From: Mesorhizobium sp.
GTDB taxonomy: Bacteria > Pseudomonadota > Alphaproteobacteria > Rhizobiales > Rhizobiaceae
Direction of reading: 5' to 3'
DNA: 64,000 nucleotides
Assembly (NCBI RefSeq): GCF_004962245.1
Contig: NZ_SUHQ01000006.1
Location: 124,001-188,000 of the forward strand
Shown here: one piece after another, positions 42,871-50,753 of the stretch
Numbering within the stretch: position 1 is the stretch's first letter
Layout of the letters: each line of letters begins with the position of its first letter
Position numbers and translations under genes: made by a program
The notes under the pieces: model-generated
The model's input: the letters and a program-made list of their open reading frames with translations, nothing else
Told to the model about the DNA's origin: nothing
The model's database searches: none

Positions 42871-44178
42871 TCACGCTTCCTCTAACCTGCGCAGACGAGC
42901 CTTGACCCCATTGCTGATGGTGTCGGCGACTTCGGCAGGAAATGCTTTCGGGAGCGATGCGGTGACCTGCTCGACCGCCGCTTGCGCCTGTGTGCGCAGC
43001 TCATCGAAGATCGCGGTCACGAGTCCCGCACCAATCCCTGCCTTGGCGGCGGTCTGAACAAAATGGCGAGGCACGACGCCGTCGATGACGTAGTGGCGAC
43101 TGTCACCGACCGCCATGGCCAGCTTCATCTTGTTACGTTTGATCTGGCCCGCGTCGAGGCTGGGCTGCGCCGAGATCACATCGTAGAGCGGGGTCATCCG
43201 GAAGCGACCACCGGGAGAGAGAAAAACGCTGAAATTCTTGGCGTGCCCATCCGTAGCGCCGAGAAGCCAGAAGGCAATAAGGGTCTTCAAAAAGGTCGTT
43301 TGATCTGCCTCCGGCTGATCGCTTCCCTTCAGCAGATTGAGGATAGCCGGAATACCAGGCCCGCCTTCGGATTCGTATTTCAAGGACGGCGGCACAGACA
43401 GAGCCTGGCAGCAATCCTCTTGAGGCAAACGCAGGAGACGATTGTCGCTGGTCCAGCGGCGGTCGAACCGCTCGACCACGAGCACGCGGTTACCCTCAAA
43501 CTCCTCAATGGCGGTCGGGGCGCTCGGAAGCCCAAGAGCGGCTGTCAGCTTGAGGCAGAAGAACTCGTTCTCGACGCTGTAGGAAAGATCGATGCCGTTC
43601 GGCAGTCGGCCAATTTGCGGTTTGAGGATGTGCGTGGTGGCCGTAGTCGCCAGCGGCTTGTACCAACGCCCTTTCCAGAACAGGAGCGCGGTCTTTTCCT
43701 GGGCGCCGGCGATCGAGATCCGAAAGTCTTCGTCCTCACCAAGCCCAAGGGGAGCCGATGCTAGGTCGCCGAGAAGCCGAGCGATTTCCTTGTCGTCAAC
43801 AGGTCTGCCGTCGACAGCACCGGCGGCGCCGGGTTCGACGCCGTCCCGCAGGAATTGCAATGCGCCGACGCAATCCCGTCCAACAGCGGCAAGTAGGTCG
43901 TAAGCGTCTATGCCCTGAGCGTGGACTCGCTCCGCCATGCGACGGCGGATGGGCGTGCTGTCGGGCAGGAGATTGTCGAAGACGGCGATGACAGGCGCAC
44001 CGATATAGCGATCCTCACGCAGAGGCAGAGATAGCGACACGGGCAGCGCATGCTCCCAGGCAAGCCAGGACGGATCGTACTGAAAGTCGATTGCGCCGCT
44101 GGATTGCCTATTCAGGCGCCCGACGAGACGACCGTTCAAGAAGACATTGAGCGGGATACGCCGCCGCGGGCGGGCCAT
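42871..44178 (-). CDS. hipA: HipA-family toxin kinase
   Basis: The protein has 435 residues from the ATG at 44178, which overlaps the hipB stop by one base (TGATG). The N-terminal Couple_hipA part has VFLNGRLVGRLNR and LSLPLREDRY; the kinase core has SIAGAQEKTALLFWKGRWY, HILKPQ, the catalytic GATDGHAKNFS and the metal-binding Asp in TPLYDVIS. HipA phosphorylates a tRNA synthetase (GltX in E. coli) and causes growth arrest unless bound by HipB. All expected active-site residues are visible, so the toxin is probably active. It is preceded by hipB and its operators. Confidence 0.94.
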   Translation of the reverse strand: MARPRRRIPLNVFLNGRLVGRLNRQSSGAIDFQYDPSWLAWEHALPVSLSLPLREDRYIGAPVIAVFDNLLPDSTPIRRRMAERVHAQGIDAYDLLAAVGRDCVGALQFLRDGVEPGAAGAVDGRPVDDKEIARLLGDLASAPLGLGEDEDFRISIAGAQEKTALLFWKGRWYKPLATTATTHILKPQIGRLPNGIDLSYSVENEFFCLKLTAALGLPSAPTAIEEFEGNRVLVVERFDRRWTSDNRLLRLPQEDCCQALSVPPSLKYESEGGPGIPAILNLLKGSDQPEADQTTFLKTLIAFWLLGATDGHAKNFSVFLSPGGRFRMTPLYDVISAQPSLDAGQIKRNKMKLAMAVGDSRHYVIDGVVPRHFVQTAAKAGIGAGLVTAIFDELRTQAQAAVEQVTASLPKAFPAEVADTISNGVKARLRRLEEA

Positions 44179-44429
44179 CAAAAGATGTCCTCGATCTCAG
44201 CCGGCTTTGCCTTCGTCCTGGGGCGGATAACGAACTCGAGGTCGAGCGCCGCGAGAATATCGCAAAGCGTTCCGAGCTGAGTCCCGGGCGCCCCACGCTC
44301 GACGGCCGAGATGGTTGCCTGTCGTAGCTTTGTCTTGTCCCTGATGCTGGTCTGGTTCAGGCCGAGCTTGCGGCGCTGCCGGCGGATGGCATCTCCGATT
44401 TGCTTAGGCGTTCGGGCGATCTGGTCCAC
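44178..44429 (-). CDS. hipB: HipB-family antitoxin, HTH_3 (Xre-type) regulator
   Basis: The 83-residue protein starts at a GTG preceded by AGAGAGGG with 6 nt spacing. It contains an Xre-type helix-turn-helix (IGDAIRRQRRKLGLNQTSIRDKTKLRQATISAVERG) and a short C-terminal tail ending IEDIF. It neutralises HipA and represses its own operon through the four inverted repeats at 44454-44550, which begin 25 nt upstream of the start codon. Confidence 0.93.
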   Translation of the reverse strand: MDQIARTPKQIGDAIRRQRRKLGLNQTSIRDKTKLRQATISAVERGAPGTQLGTLCDILAALDLEFVIRPRTKAKPAEIEDIF

Positions 44430-44453
44430 GGGCGTCCCTCTCTAGGCACGCTA

Positions 44454-44550
44454 TATACGCTCCAGGGGATAAATGTCAATATACGCTTCAGAGGATAAAT
44501 ACCGATACACGGTCTAGCGTATAGAACGTCCAAATACGCTTCAGCGTATA
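44454..44550. promoter_or_regulatory. Four tandem HipB operators
   Basis: Four 18-nt inverted repeats stand at 44454-44471, 44480-44497, 44506-44523 and 44533-44550. Their sequences are TATACGCTCCAGGGGATA, TATACGCTTCAGAGGATA, TACACGGTCTAGCGTATA and AATACGCTTCAGCGTATA. Their starts are 26, 26 and 27 nt apart, so bound dimers would fall at regular intervals on the helix. The last is the most symmetric (ATACGC-TTCA-GCGTAT). They cover the whole promoter region of hipBA. Confidence 0.8.
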
Positions 44551-44562
44551 GCCACCCTCCTC

Positions 44563-44769
44563 CTATCTCCTGCAGATGGCTCTCAGGAGTTCTCGCTTCT
44601 CAATCCCCAGGAGCTCGCGGTAACGACGAATGGTGTCCTGCAAGCGCGCGTTCACCGGCTTGGGATCGAGAAGCGCACCCACAAACGTGGCGCTATCTCG
44701 AGTCGACAGCTCGACCACGGCAAGGTTGTCCTCTTGGAGCTCCAAGCGAACTTGGTCGTGTGTCGATGA
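44563..44769 (-). pseudogene. DUF1778 (TacA-like) antitoxin remnant
   Basis: The frame reads VVELSTRDSATFVGALLDPK followed by PVNARLQDTIRRYRELL, matching the C-terminal half of DUF1778 antitoxins (VxLSxRDSxxFxxALLxPPxPNxxL..A..RYR). An in-frame TGA lies just upstream and no DNA-binding N-terminus is found; the GNAT toxin that normally follows is also absent. It is therefore the remains of a second toxin-antitoxin module next to hipBA. Confidence 0.55.
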
Positions 44770-45098
44770 TCACGAACCATTCGGACGAACGAATCAGGCA
44801 TTGAAAAGCTAGAAGTATCCATCGTTAGAGCATTTTTGCCCGAGTGGTGTAGAGTTGTTCGCGACCCCACTTGCTCTCAGTATCCCCAGCATGACTAGAG
44901 GTTGTCGAGGATGAAGAACGCGTTGGATCACAGACTACCGGCCACAAACCCATACCCCAGCGATTTCTTGGCCCAGCGATAATGCTTTTTGGTTCAATGC
45001 GATATACTCTGAGCGAATATTGCTCCACAGCGCAGCTCGGCTTGGCGACGGCATGATCATCAGGCACGGTTTTGAACCGACCGTTCGGCTGAGACTCC
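44770..45098. other. 329-nt stretch without recognisable gene
   Basis: Open frames here (for example 44825-45181 minus) overlap the end of the glycosyltransferase gene and resemble no family I know. It is probably degraded sequence at the edge of the polysaccharide cluster. Confidence 0.5.
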
Positions 45099-46259
45099 TC
45101 AAACAATAATGGTTGCGGCCGAAAGTTGCTCATTGGGGCTGTATTCGTTTTCCCCAAGAGGCGGCAGCACCGGAAGTCCATCCGCGCTGGCCATCAGTTC
45201 CAAATACCGCTGAGCCGACGCGGCCCACTGAAATCGGGCCGCCCTTGCGCGACCACGTGCGATCAATTTGGTTCTGAGGCCTTCTTCGTGGACCAGGCGC
45301 ATGAAACAATCGAACCATGCATTCTCATCACAAGGCGATGCGTACAAAACCGCATCCCCGCCGATTTCGGGCAAGCTGGCCCGGTTCGACATGACCACCG
45401 GGCATCCTAGTGCCATGGCTTCGAGCGGCGGCAGTCCGAACCCCTCAACCAAGGAGGGGAACGCCAGGCAAAGAGAATCGCGCAGAAGTGCGCCGAGTTC
45501 CGCGTCCGACCTTCTTCCCAGCCAGATGACGTTCGGTGACGTCTTGTTGCCGATGCTGCCGAAGACACGGGGCGTTGATGCGCCCACGACAACAACCTGT
45601 AGCCCCGCCGCGGCAAGTCGGTCGTGCATGCCGATGATCAAGCCGACATTTTTGTGCGGGATAGAACTGCCAAGCACGACGATCGTACCAGGACCGGCGA
45701 CTGCCAGGGTTTGCTCCGAGTGACAAGGAGCCCATCGCAGCGCATGTTCGTGCCCGTTGCCTACAACCTCGACCTTTGCCGCCGGGCACACGCCAAAACG
45801 CGTCAGCTCACCTGCGGAGTATTGCGACACCGTCGCAATCCTGAGCGCGGTCCAGCCCAGGGCCGGGACCAAGGTGCGGTAAAGAAGCCGAAACGGAAGT
45901 GAATAGCTCTGCGGGCACGTTCGCGTATTGACATCGTGAATGCACAGAACCTGCCGGCGTACGGTCAGAGGCCCCGTATTGCAGAGGCTGAGCAGGCCGC
46001 CGCGAAGATAGGCCGGAAGCACAGCTTGTTCCCACGCATGCCCGCCGAAGCTGCCGACAGTCCGGGCACGGATTGCGGCCAAGGGCAACGTGTCAAGCGC
46101 CCCCGGCGGAACCAGCAGCTCGACGGCCAGATCCCGTGCCAAGGGAGCCTGGCCCACGATCAGGGCATCCAGCGCCGAAACGACCTCGCGTGCGTAGCGC
46201 TGAACTCCAGTGGTCGGCTGCGCGAGAAAACGGCCGTTAATCGTCCAATATCGTGTCAT
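45099..46259 (-). CDS. Glycosyltransferase, GT4 family
   Basis: From the ATG at 46259 the protein has 386 residues beginning MTRYWTINGRFLAQPTTGVQ, a common start for rhizobial GT4 enzymes; the longer frame adds a non-typical leader. The GT-B fold shows an N-terminal acceptor half (CIHDVNTRTCPQSY) and a donor half with VVLGSSIPHKNVGLII, LGRRSDAELGALLRDSLCLA and the donor-site motif FPSLVEGFGLPPLEAMALG (E-x7-E). It presumably adds a sugar from a nucleotide donor to a lipid-linked glycan on the cytoplasmic face. It diverges from the glycoside-hydrolase gene with a 332-nt gap. Confidence 0.88.
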   Translation of the reverse strand: MTRYWTINGRFLAQPTTGVQRYAREVVSALDALIVGQAPLARDLAVELLVPPGALDTLPLAAIRARTVGSFGGHAWEQAVLPAYLRGGLLSLCNTGPLTVRRQVLCIHDVNTRTCPQSYSLPFRLLYRTLVPALGWTALRIATVSQYSAGELTRFGVCPAAKVEVVGNGHEHALRWAPCHSEQTLAVAGPGTIVVLGSSIPHKNVGLIIGMHDRLAAAGLQVVVVGASTPRVFGSIGNKTSPNVIWLGRRSDAELGALLRDSLCLAFPSLVEGFGLPPLEAMALGCPVVMSNRASLPEIGGDAVLYASPCDENAWFDCFMRLVHEEGLRTKLIARGRARAARFQWAASAQRYLELMASADGLPVLPPLGENEYSPNEQLSAATIIV

Positions 46260-46591
46260 CACGAACCACGTCCGGGCGCCAGGGTTTCGGTCGCCAGCGC
46301 TCTGCATCAGTTCCGCGACTTTGGATGACCAGGACGGCCGGGTCATCTTGGTCTTTGGGACATAACCGAACGTTTGCCCAAAAGGCTTTCCGGCAACTCT
46401 CATCCGAATGGCGTGGCAAATCCTGGACGCTTACGCCGAATGTGTGAGGTTCCGCCTGGCGCGGCAATGGTAGACTGCATTGGGCAGTGCGGCAGATCCT
46501 CAATCGTCGTGCTTGGATGGATGTCAGGCAGAGTTCAGCGAATGGAGTGAAGCCGCATGATATCTGGCGCAAGACAAGCAAGTTCGAGCTA
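46260..46591. other. 332-nt divergent intergenic region
   Basis: This stretch separates the leftward glycosyltransferase from the rightward hydrolase and must hold both promoters if the chosen starts are right. Both genes have open frame extensions into it. No confident promoter hexamers or inverted repeats were seen. Confidence 0.45.
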
Positions 46592-48145
46592 ATGCAGTGG
46601 CAGGCCAATGGATCGCGACCAAGTCCAGTTGGACGGGTGGTCGCCGCGACCAGGCGTCTGTGGACAACCCTGGCATGTCTGCTGGTCATGACAGGCTCGG
46701 TCTCAGCAGACCTGCTTTGGGGGGTGAATGGCCATCCCTTCAACGCTTACTCTGGAATATCGATCGAACAGCAGCTCGACTACGTCCGCGACCTCGGCAT
46801 GAAGTCGTATCGCGTCAACATTTCCAGCGCCGACAACGCCACCAAACTTGCCGAACTGATCAAGGCAGCCAAGGAGCGCGGAGTCCAGATCCTACCGGTC
46901 ATCACCCCCGAACTGGACCTCGACAATGGAACCGTCGACGACCTCTACGCGCAGGCCCATGATCTCGCATCGACACTCGTATCCCGCTTCAAGGATGACA
47001 TCCGCGTGTGGGAGCTTGGCAACGAGATGGAGAACTATGCGATCTTGATGCCCTGCGAGATGCAGGACAGCGGAATACAGTACAACTGCTCGTGGGGACC
47101 TGCCGGCGGCACCATGACATCCGACTATTTCAGTCCGCGCTGGGCGAAGGTGAGCGCGGTGCTGCGCGGTCTATCGGATGCAACCATCGCGGTGGATCCG
47201 ACCATCAGAAAAGCCATGGGGACGGCTGGCTGGGGTCACCGTGCAGCGTTCACCCGCATGCTCCAGGACGGTATCCGATGGGATATTTCGGTCTGGCATC
47301 TTTACGAAGGTGACCCGGAGGAAGCATTCAAATTCCTGGCGACATTCGGCCAACCCATCTGGCTGACAGAGTTCAACTACAGCGGCGGCAGCCAACGAGG
47401 GGAAAAGCAGCAGGCCGAAGGTCTGGTCCAGACCATGACGCTCCTGCGCAGATATCAATCTCTATATGGATTGGAAGCCGCCCATATCTACGAACTGCTC
47501 GACGAGCCTTACTGGGGGACAAGCTATGAGGCCTTCATGGGCCTCGTCCGCCTGAAAAAGCGCGGCCATGGGCTATGGATGCCAAGCGGGCGAAAGCCGG
47601 CGTATGATGCCGTAAAAAAGATCATTGCAGACGGCAGCGCAGAACCCAGTTCGCCGACCGTCCCGACAAAGGACTCGCCGCCTCCGGACCAGACGTCCGT
47701 CCCCCCGGTTGCCGATGCCGGCACATTTCACCCCTGTTCGCTCGATGCGTTCGACAAGTCTGCCTCCAATCACGCCAATCAGGTTGCATATGCTTACTGT
47801 CTGGTCTTGCGTCGCATGCCGTCGCCGACCGAGCAGTGGCGCGAGGTCACAGCGATGAAGAAGGATCCAGCCATTTTTCCATTGCTGACGAAGCTGTTGC
47901 TTTCGGTTGAATTCAGGACTGAAAATCAGCCGGTTGGGCTTGGAAATAGGCGATACGTGACCCTTCTTTATCGAACGCTGCTGGGACGGGAGCCGGACAA
48001 CACCGGGCTTTCCGCTTACGTGTCGAAACTGGACAGCGACGAGGCGAACGGCGAACAGATCGTGGCGGAACTGATCCACTCATATGAGTTTCGCTCCAGA
48101 CATGCGGTTCTGTTTCTCAGCGAGCCTCAGAAGGCGGTTCAATGA
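46592..48145 (+). CDS. Exported glycoside hydrolase-like protein with C-terminal DUF4214
   Basis: From the ATG at 46592 the protein has 517 residues; an in-frame GTG at 46487 is possible and neither has a strong ribosome site. A signal sequence (LWTTLACLLVMTGSVSA) leads to a TIM-barrel of the GH-A clan type (about 40-380): the acid/base Glu145 in VWELGNEMENY and the nucleophile Glu260 in IWLTEFNYSGG. A Pro/Ser-rich linker near 390-410 is followed by a DUF4214-like domain (YAYCLVLRRMPSPTEQW, YRTLLGREPDNTGLSAYVSKL). It may trim or release the surface polysaccharide made by this cluster. Its stop overlaps the flippase start (ATGA), so it heads that operon. Confidence 0.78.
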   Translation: MQWQANGSRPSPVGRVVAATRRLWTTLACLLVMTGSVSADLLWGVNGHPFNAYSGISIEQQLDYVRDLGMKSYRVNISSADNATKLAELIKAAKERGVQILPVITPELDLDNGTVDDLYAQAHDLASTLVSRFKDDIRVWELGNEMENYAILMPCEMQDSGIQYNCSWGPAGGTMTSDYFSPRWAKVSAVLRGLSDATIAVDPTIRKAMGTAGWGHRAAFTRMLQDGIRWDISVWHLYEGDPEEAFKFLATFGQPIWLTEFNYSGGSQRGEKQQAEGLVQTMTLLRRYQSLYGLEAAHIYELLDEPYWGTSYEAFMGLVRLKKRGHGLWMPSGRKPAYDAVKKIIADGSAEPSSPTVPTKDSPPPDQTSVPPVADAGTFHPCSLDAFDKSASNHANQVAYAYCLVLRRMPSPTEQWREVTAMKKDPAIFPLLTKLLLSVEFRTENQPVGLGNRRYVTLLYRTLLGREPDNTGLSAYVSKLDSDEANGEQIVAELIHSYEFRSRHAVLFLSEPQKAVQ

Positions 48146-49392
48146 ACGTTTTCGGCCGACAGGTCGTCAGCGGAGCTGTTTGGTCAGCTGTCGAGACGTG
48201 GGGCCGACAGATCGCTATGTTCGGCGTATTTGTGGTGCTGGCCCGCCACCTTGGCCCGAGGCATTCGGGCTCGCGGCGCTCGCCATGGTGGTGCCCAATA
48301 TTCTGGCGGCTCGGTAACGAGGGGTCTGCCCGACGCCATTGTCCTGCGGGCGGAAATCGATCCCATTCACCTTGACTCGGCTTTCTGCCTCCTTGCCGCC
48401 ACAGGCGCTGCGATCAGTAGCGGCCGCGTTCGAGCAACCGAGCATGGAGGCGCTCGTAAAGTGGACCAGCGCCATCGTTGTGATCCAGGCGTTTGGTGTC
48501 GTACCGGCGGCGATCTGGAAGTTCCTGGCGCCCAAGTCTCAGATTCTCCTACGCCCGCATTCGGGAGCTGTTCGGATTTGCTGGCCCTCTTGTCCTGCAG
48601 ACTCTCTGGAATTTCTGGAACGACGAACTTCCCAAGATTGTGCTCGGTGCGTTCCTCGGCCCTCATGTGGTGGGTATATACGCGCTCGCGCGTCGACTCT
48701 CGATCTCCTGGTGGAATCGCTGCTCTCGCCGCTCATGGCCATCACCTTGCCAACCGTGTCTCGCATCCAGGCTCAGCCGGAAAAGATAAACAGCTTTTTC
48801 AACGCAACGGTGCGCGTGGCCGGTGTCATAGGTTTTCCAGCCTTTTTTGGTTTTGCCGCGGTCGCACCGGTCGCTGTTCCCTTCATTTTCGGCCAGCAAT
48901 GGTCGGTTGGTGTGGCGGCTGTACAGATACAGATACTCATGATATTGGGCATTCAGCGCACCGTTGACAGCCTCTGCTCGTTCACGATCCTGGCGCTCGG
49001 GCCTGATCCTGAAACTGAACATGGTCTATACGGTGCTGGCTCTTGTCTTGATCACAGCAGGAGTCCAGATCAGCTTCGAATGGGCCATTGCCGCCCTCGT
49101 GGCCAGCAACGTTCTGCTTCTGCCGGTCTTCCTCGTCCAGGTTCACAGAATTGCCCATGTCGACGTTTTGAGGCCCCTGGTCATTTTCCCACGGCTTGCG
49201 GTCGCTTCGATCTTGATGTCTGCGGTCGTCAGCGCATGGCTGCAAGGCGCCCCGGCAAGTGCCGCGCCTGGAATCGTACTGGCCGGCGCTATCTTGATTG
49301 GCGCGGCAGGTTATGCGGCAGCTTCCTTCGTGCTGGTGCGCCCCGACCTGCTCAACGCACGCAATTTTGTATTGAGGCTGAGGGCTCGATGA
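48142..49392 (+). pseudogene. Wzx-type polysaccharide flippase, broken by about six frameshifts
   Basis: The reading passes through frames in this order: MNVFGRQVVSGAVWSAVETW (frame of 48142), EAFGLAALAMVVPNILA, RGLPDAIVLRAEIDPIHLDS, AAFEQPSMEALVKWTSAIVV, YARIRELFGFAGPLVLQTLW, SLLSPLMAITLPTVSRIQAQ and finally LILKLNMVYTVLALVLITAG to the stop at 49392. Together they make a normal MatE/Wzx-like membrane protein of about 415 residues. I count six frame changes (-1, -1, +1, +1, -1, +1) plus a 6-nt tandem duplication (AGATACAGATAC near 48925). The start overlaps the hydrolase stop and the end overlaps the next glycosyltransferase start, so the gene was once part of a tight operon. Sequencing error clustered in one gene cannot be excluded. 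Confidence 0.82.
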
Positions 49393-50753
49393 AGATCGTA
49401 ATCCTGAGCCAGCCTTTTGACACGGTCACGCCCCCGATCCAAAACTCGATCGGTATTTGGACGTATGAAGTCGCGAGGCGGCTGGGTGCAGATTGCGACA
49501 CGACCATAGTCGCCCGGCGCCTGCGCGGGCTGCCAGCCCAGATGGAAATCGACGGCATCCGTTTCGAGCTGCTCAAATGCGCGCCGGCACGCCTCTGGAG
49601 CATGGCATCCCGCCTCTGGAGCCGTGTCTGGCCGCGGTCGCCGCTGGTCGCACAAAGCATCTATGCAATCGACTATCTTGCCCAGGCCATTCGGACGATA
49701 CGCCGTCTCTCACCCGACGTGGTCCACATCCAGAACTTTCCGCAATACGTGCCCGCCATTCGACGGGCGTCGCCGCAAGCAGCAATCGTCTTGCACATGC
49801 ATTGTGACTGGCTTGCGGAACTTGACCGCAATGCGATGAAGCAATCGCTCGCCGCCACTGATCTTGCCGTCGGGTGCTCTGAGCATGTCGTGGCCGCGGC
49901 GCGCACGCGATTTGCTGAAATGGACACAAACTTCGCAGTCCTGCCGAACGGAGCGCCCGCGAACCAGGACGTCACTGCCGTCGCTCGAATACCGGGAAAG
50001 GTTTTGTTCGTCGGCCGTGTGTCGCCCGAAAAAGGCATCCACACGCTGATCGAAGCCTGGCAGAGCGTTATTGCAGCCTGTCCTGAAGCCCGCCTCGAGA
50101 TCGTCGGCCCATCGGCAACTCTTCCTCGTGAGTTCCTGATCGACCTGAGCACGGACCGTGACGTCCGGAATCTCGCTCGCTTCTACCACGGCGGTAGCGC
50201 GCACCTCGGTTCCTACGACGCCGCGCTGCGTGCGATGATAGCGCCGGCGATCGCGCCCACCGTCAGTTTCGCTGGCACGCAGCCCTACAAGAAATTGGTC
50301 GAGCGATATGCCGAGGCATCACTTGTCGTAAATCCCTCTCTCAGCGAGTCCTTCGGAATGAGCCTGATCGAGGCGCTGTCCAATGGCACTCCTGTCGTTG
50401 CCACTCGCGTAGGCGGCATGACGGAGATCATGGAAGCGACTGGCGGCGGCGTTTTGGTTGAGAAGAACGACCCGAATGCACTGGCAGCACAGATCATCGG
50501 CCTTCTTGGAGATCCAGCGCGAGCGGCAAAACTGGGACGACAGGGAGCCGAGCGGGTCGCCGATCTCTATGCGTGGGAAAAAATAAGCCAGTCGACCCGG
50601 AACCTGTACGACAAGGCCATCGCCATTCACCGTTCACGGCTTGGAAAGCGAAACCGCCCTTGCGCTCAGCGCCTGGCCTTGAACGAGGTGAACAGCGAGC
50701 CCGTGTCATCCCCCCATTCCCAGTTGACGGCGAGCCCGACCCGCAAAATTTGA
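49389..50753 (+). CDS. Glycosyltransferase, GT4 family
   Basis: The protein has 454 residues from the ATG at 49389, overlapping the flippase stop (ATGA). The N-terminal half has SQPFDTVTPPIQNSIGIWTYEVARRLG; the donor half has VLFVGRVSPEKGIHTLIEAW, a VSFAGTQPYKKLVERY block and the E-x7-E motif in NPSLSESFGMSLIEALSNG. The family usually ends near YAWEKI......YDKA; the last ~35 residues (from about GKRNRPCAQRL) are encoded opposite the end of the convergent gene at 50666, an 88-nt overlap, and look like read-through after loss of the original stop. Confidence 0.88.
   Translation: MKIVILSQPFDTVTPPIQNSIGIWTYEVARRLGADCDTTIVARRLRGLPAQMEIDGIRFELLKCAPARLWSMASRLWSRVWPRSPLVAQSIYAIDYLAQAIRTIRRLSPDVVHIQNFPQYVPAIRRASPQAAIVLHMHCDWLAELDRNAMKQSLAATDLAVGCSEHVVAAARTRFAEMDTNFAVLPNGAPANQDVTAVARIPGKVLFVGRVSPEKGIHTLIEAWQSVIAACPEARLEIVGPSATLPREFLIDLSTDRDVRNLARFYHGGSAHLGSYDAALRAMIAPAIAPTVSFAGTQPYKKLVERYAEASLVVNPSLSESFGMSLIEALSNGTPVVATRVGGMTEIMEATGGGVLVEKNDPNALAAQIIGLLGDPARAAKLGRQGAERVADLYAWEKISQSTRNLYDKAIAIHRSRLGKRNRPCAQRLALNEVNSEPVSSPHSQLTASPTRKI

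Noticed and set aside
42184..45098. A complete mobile element
   Set aside because: The zone holds remnants and hipBA, but I found no transposase or integrase, no terminal inverted repeats and no target duplication.
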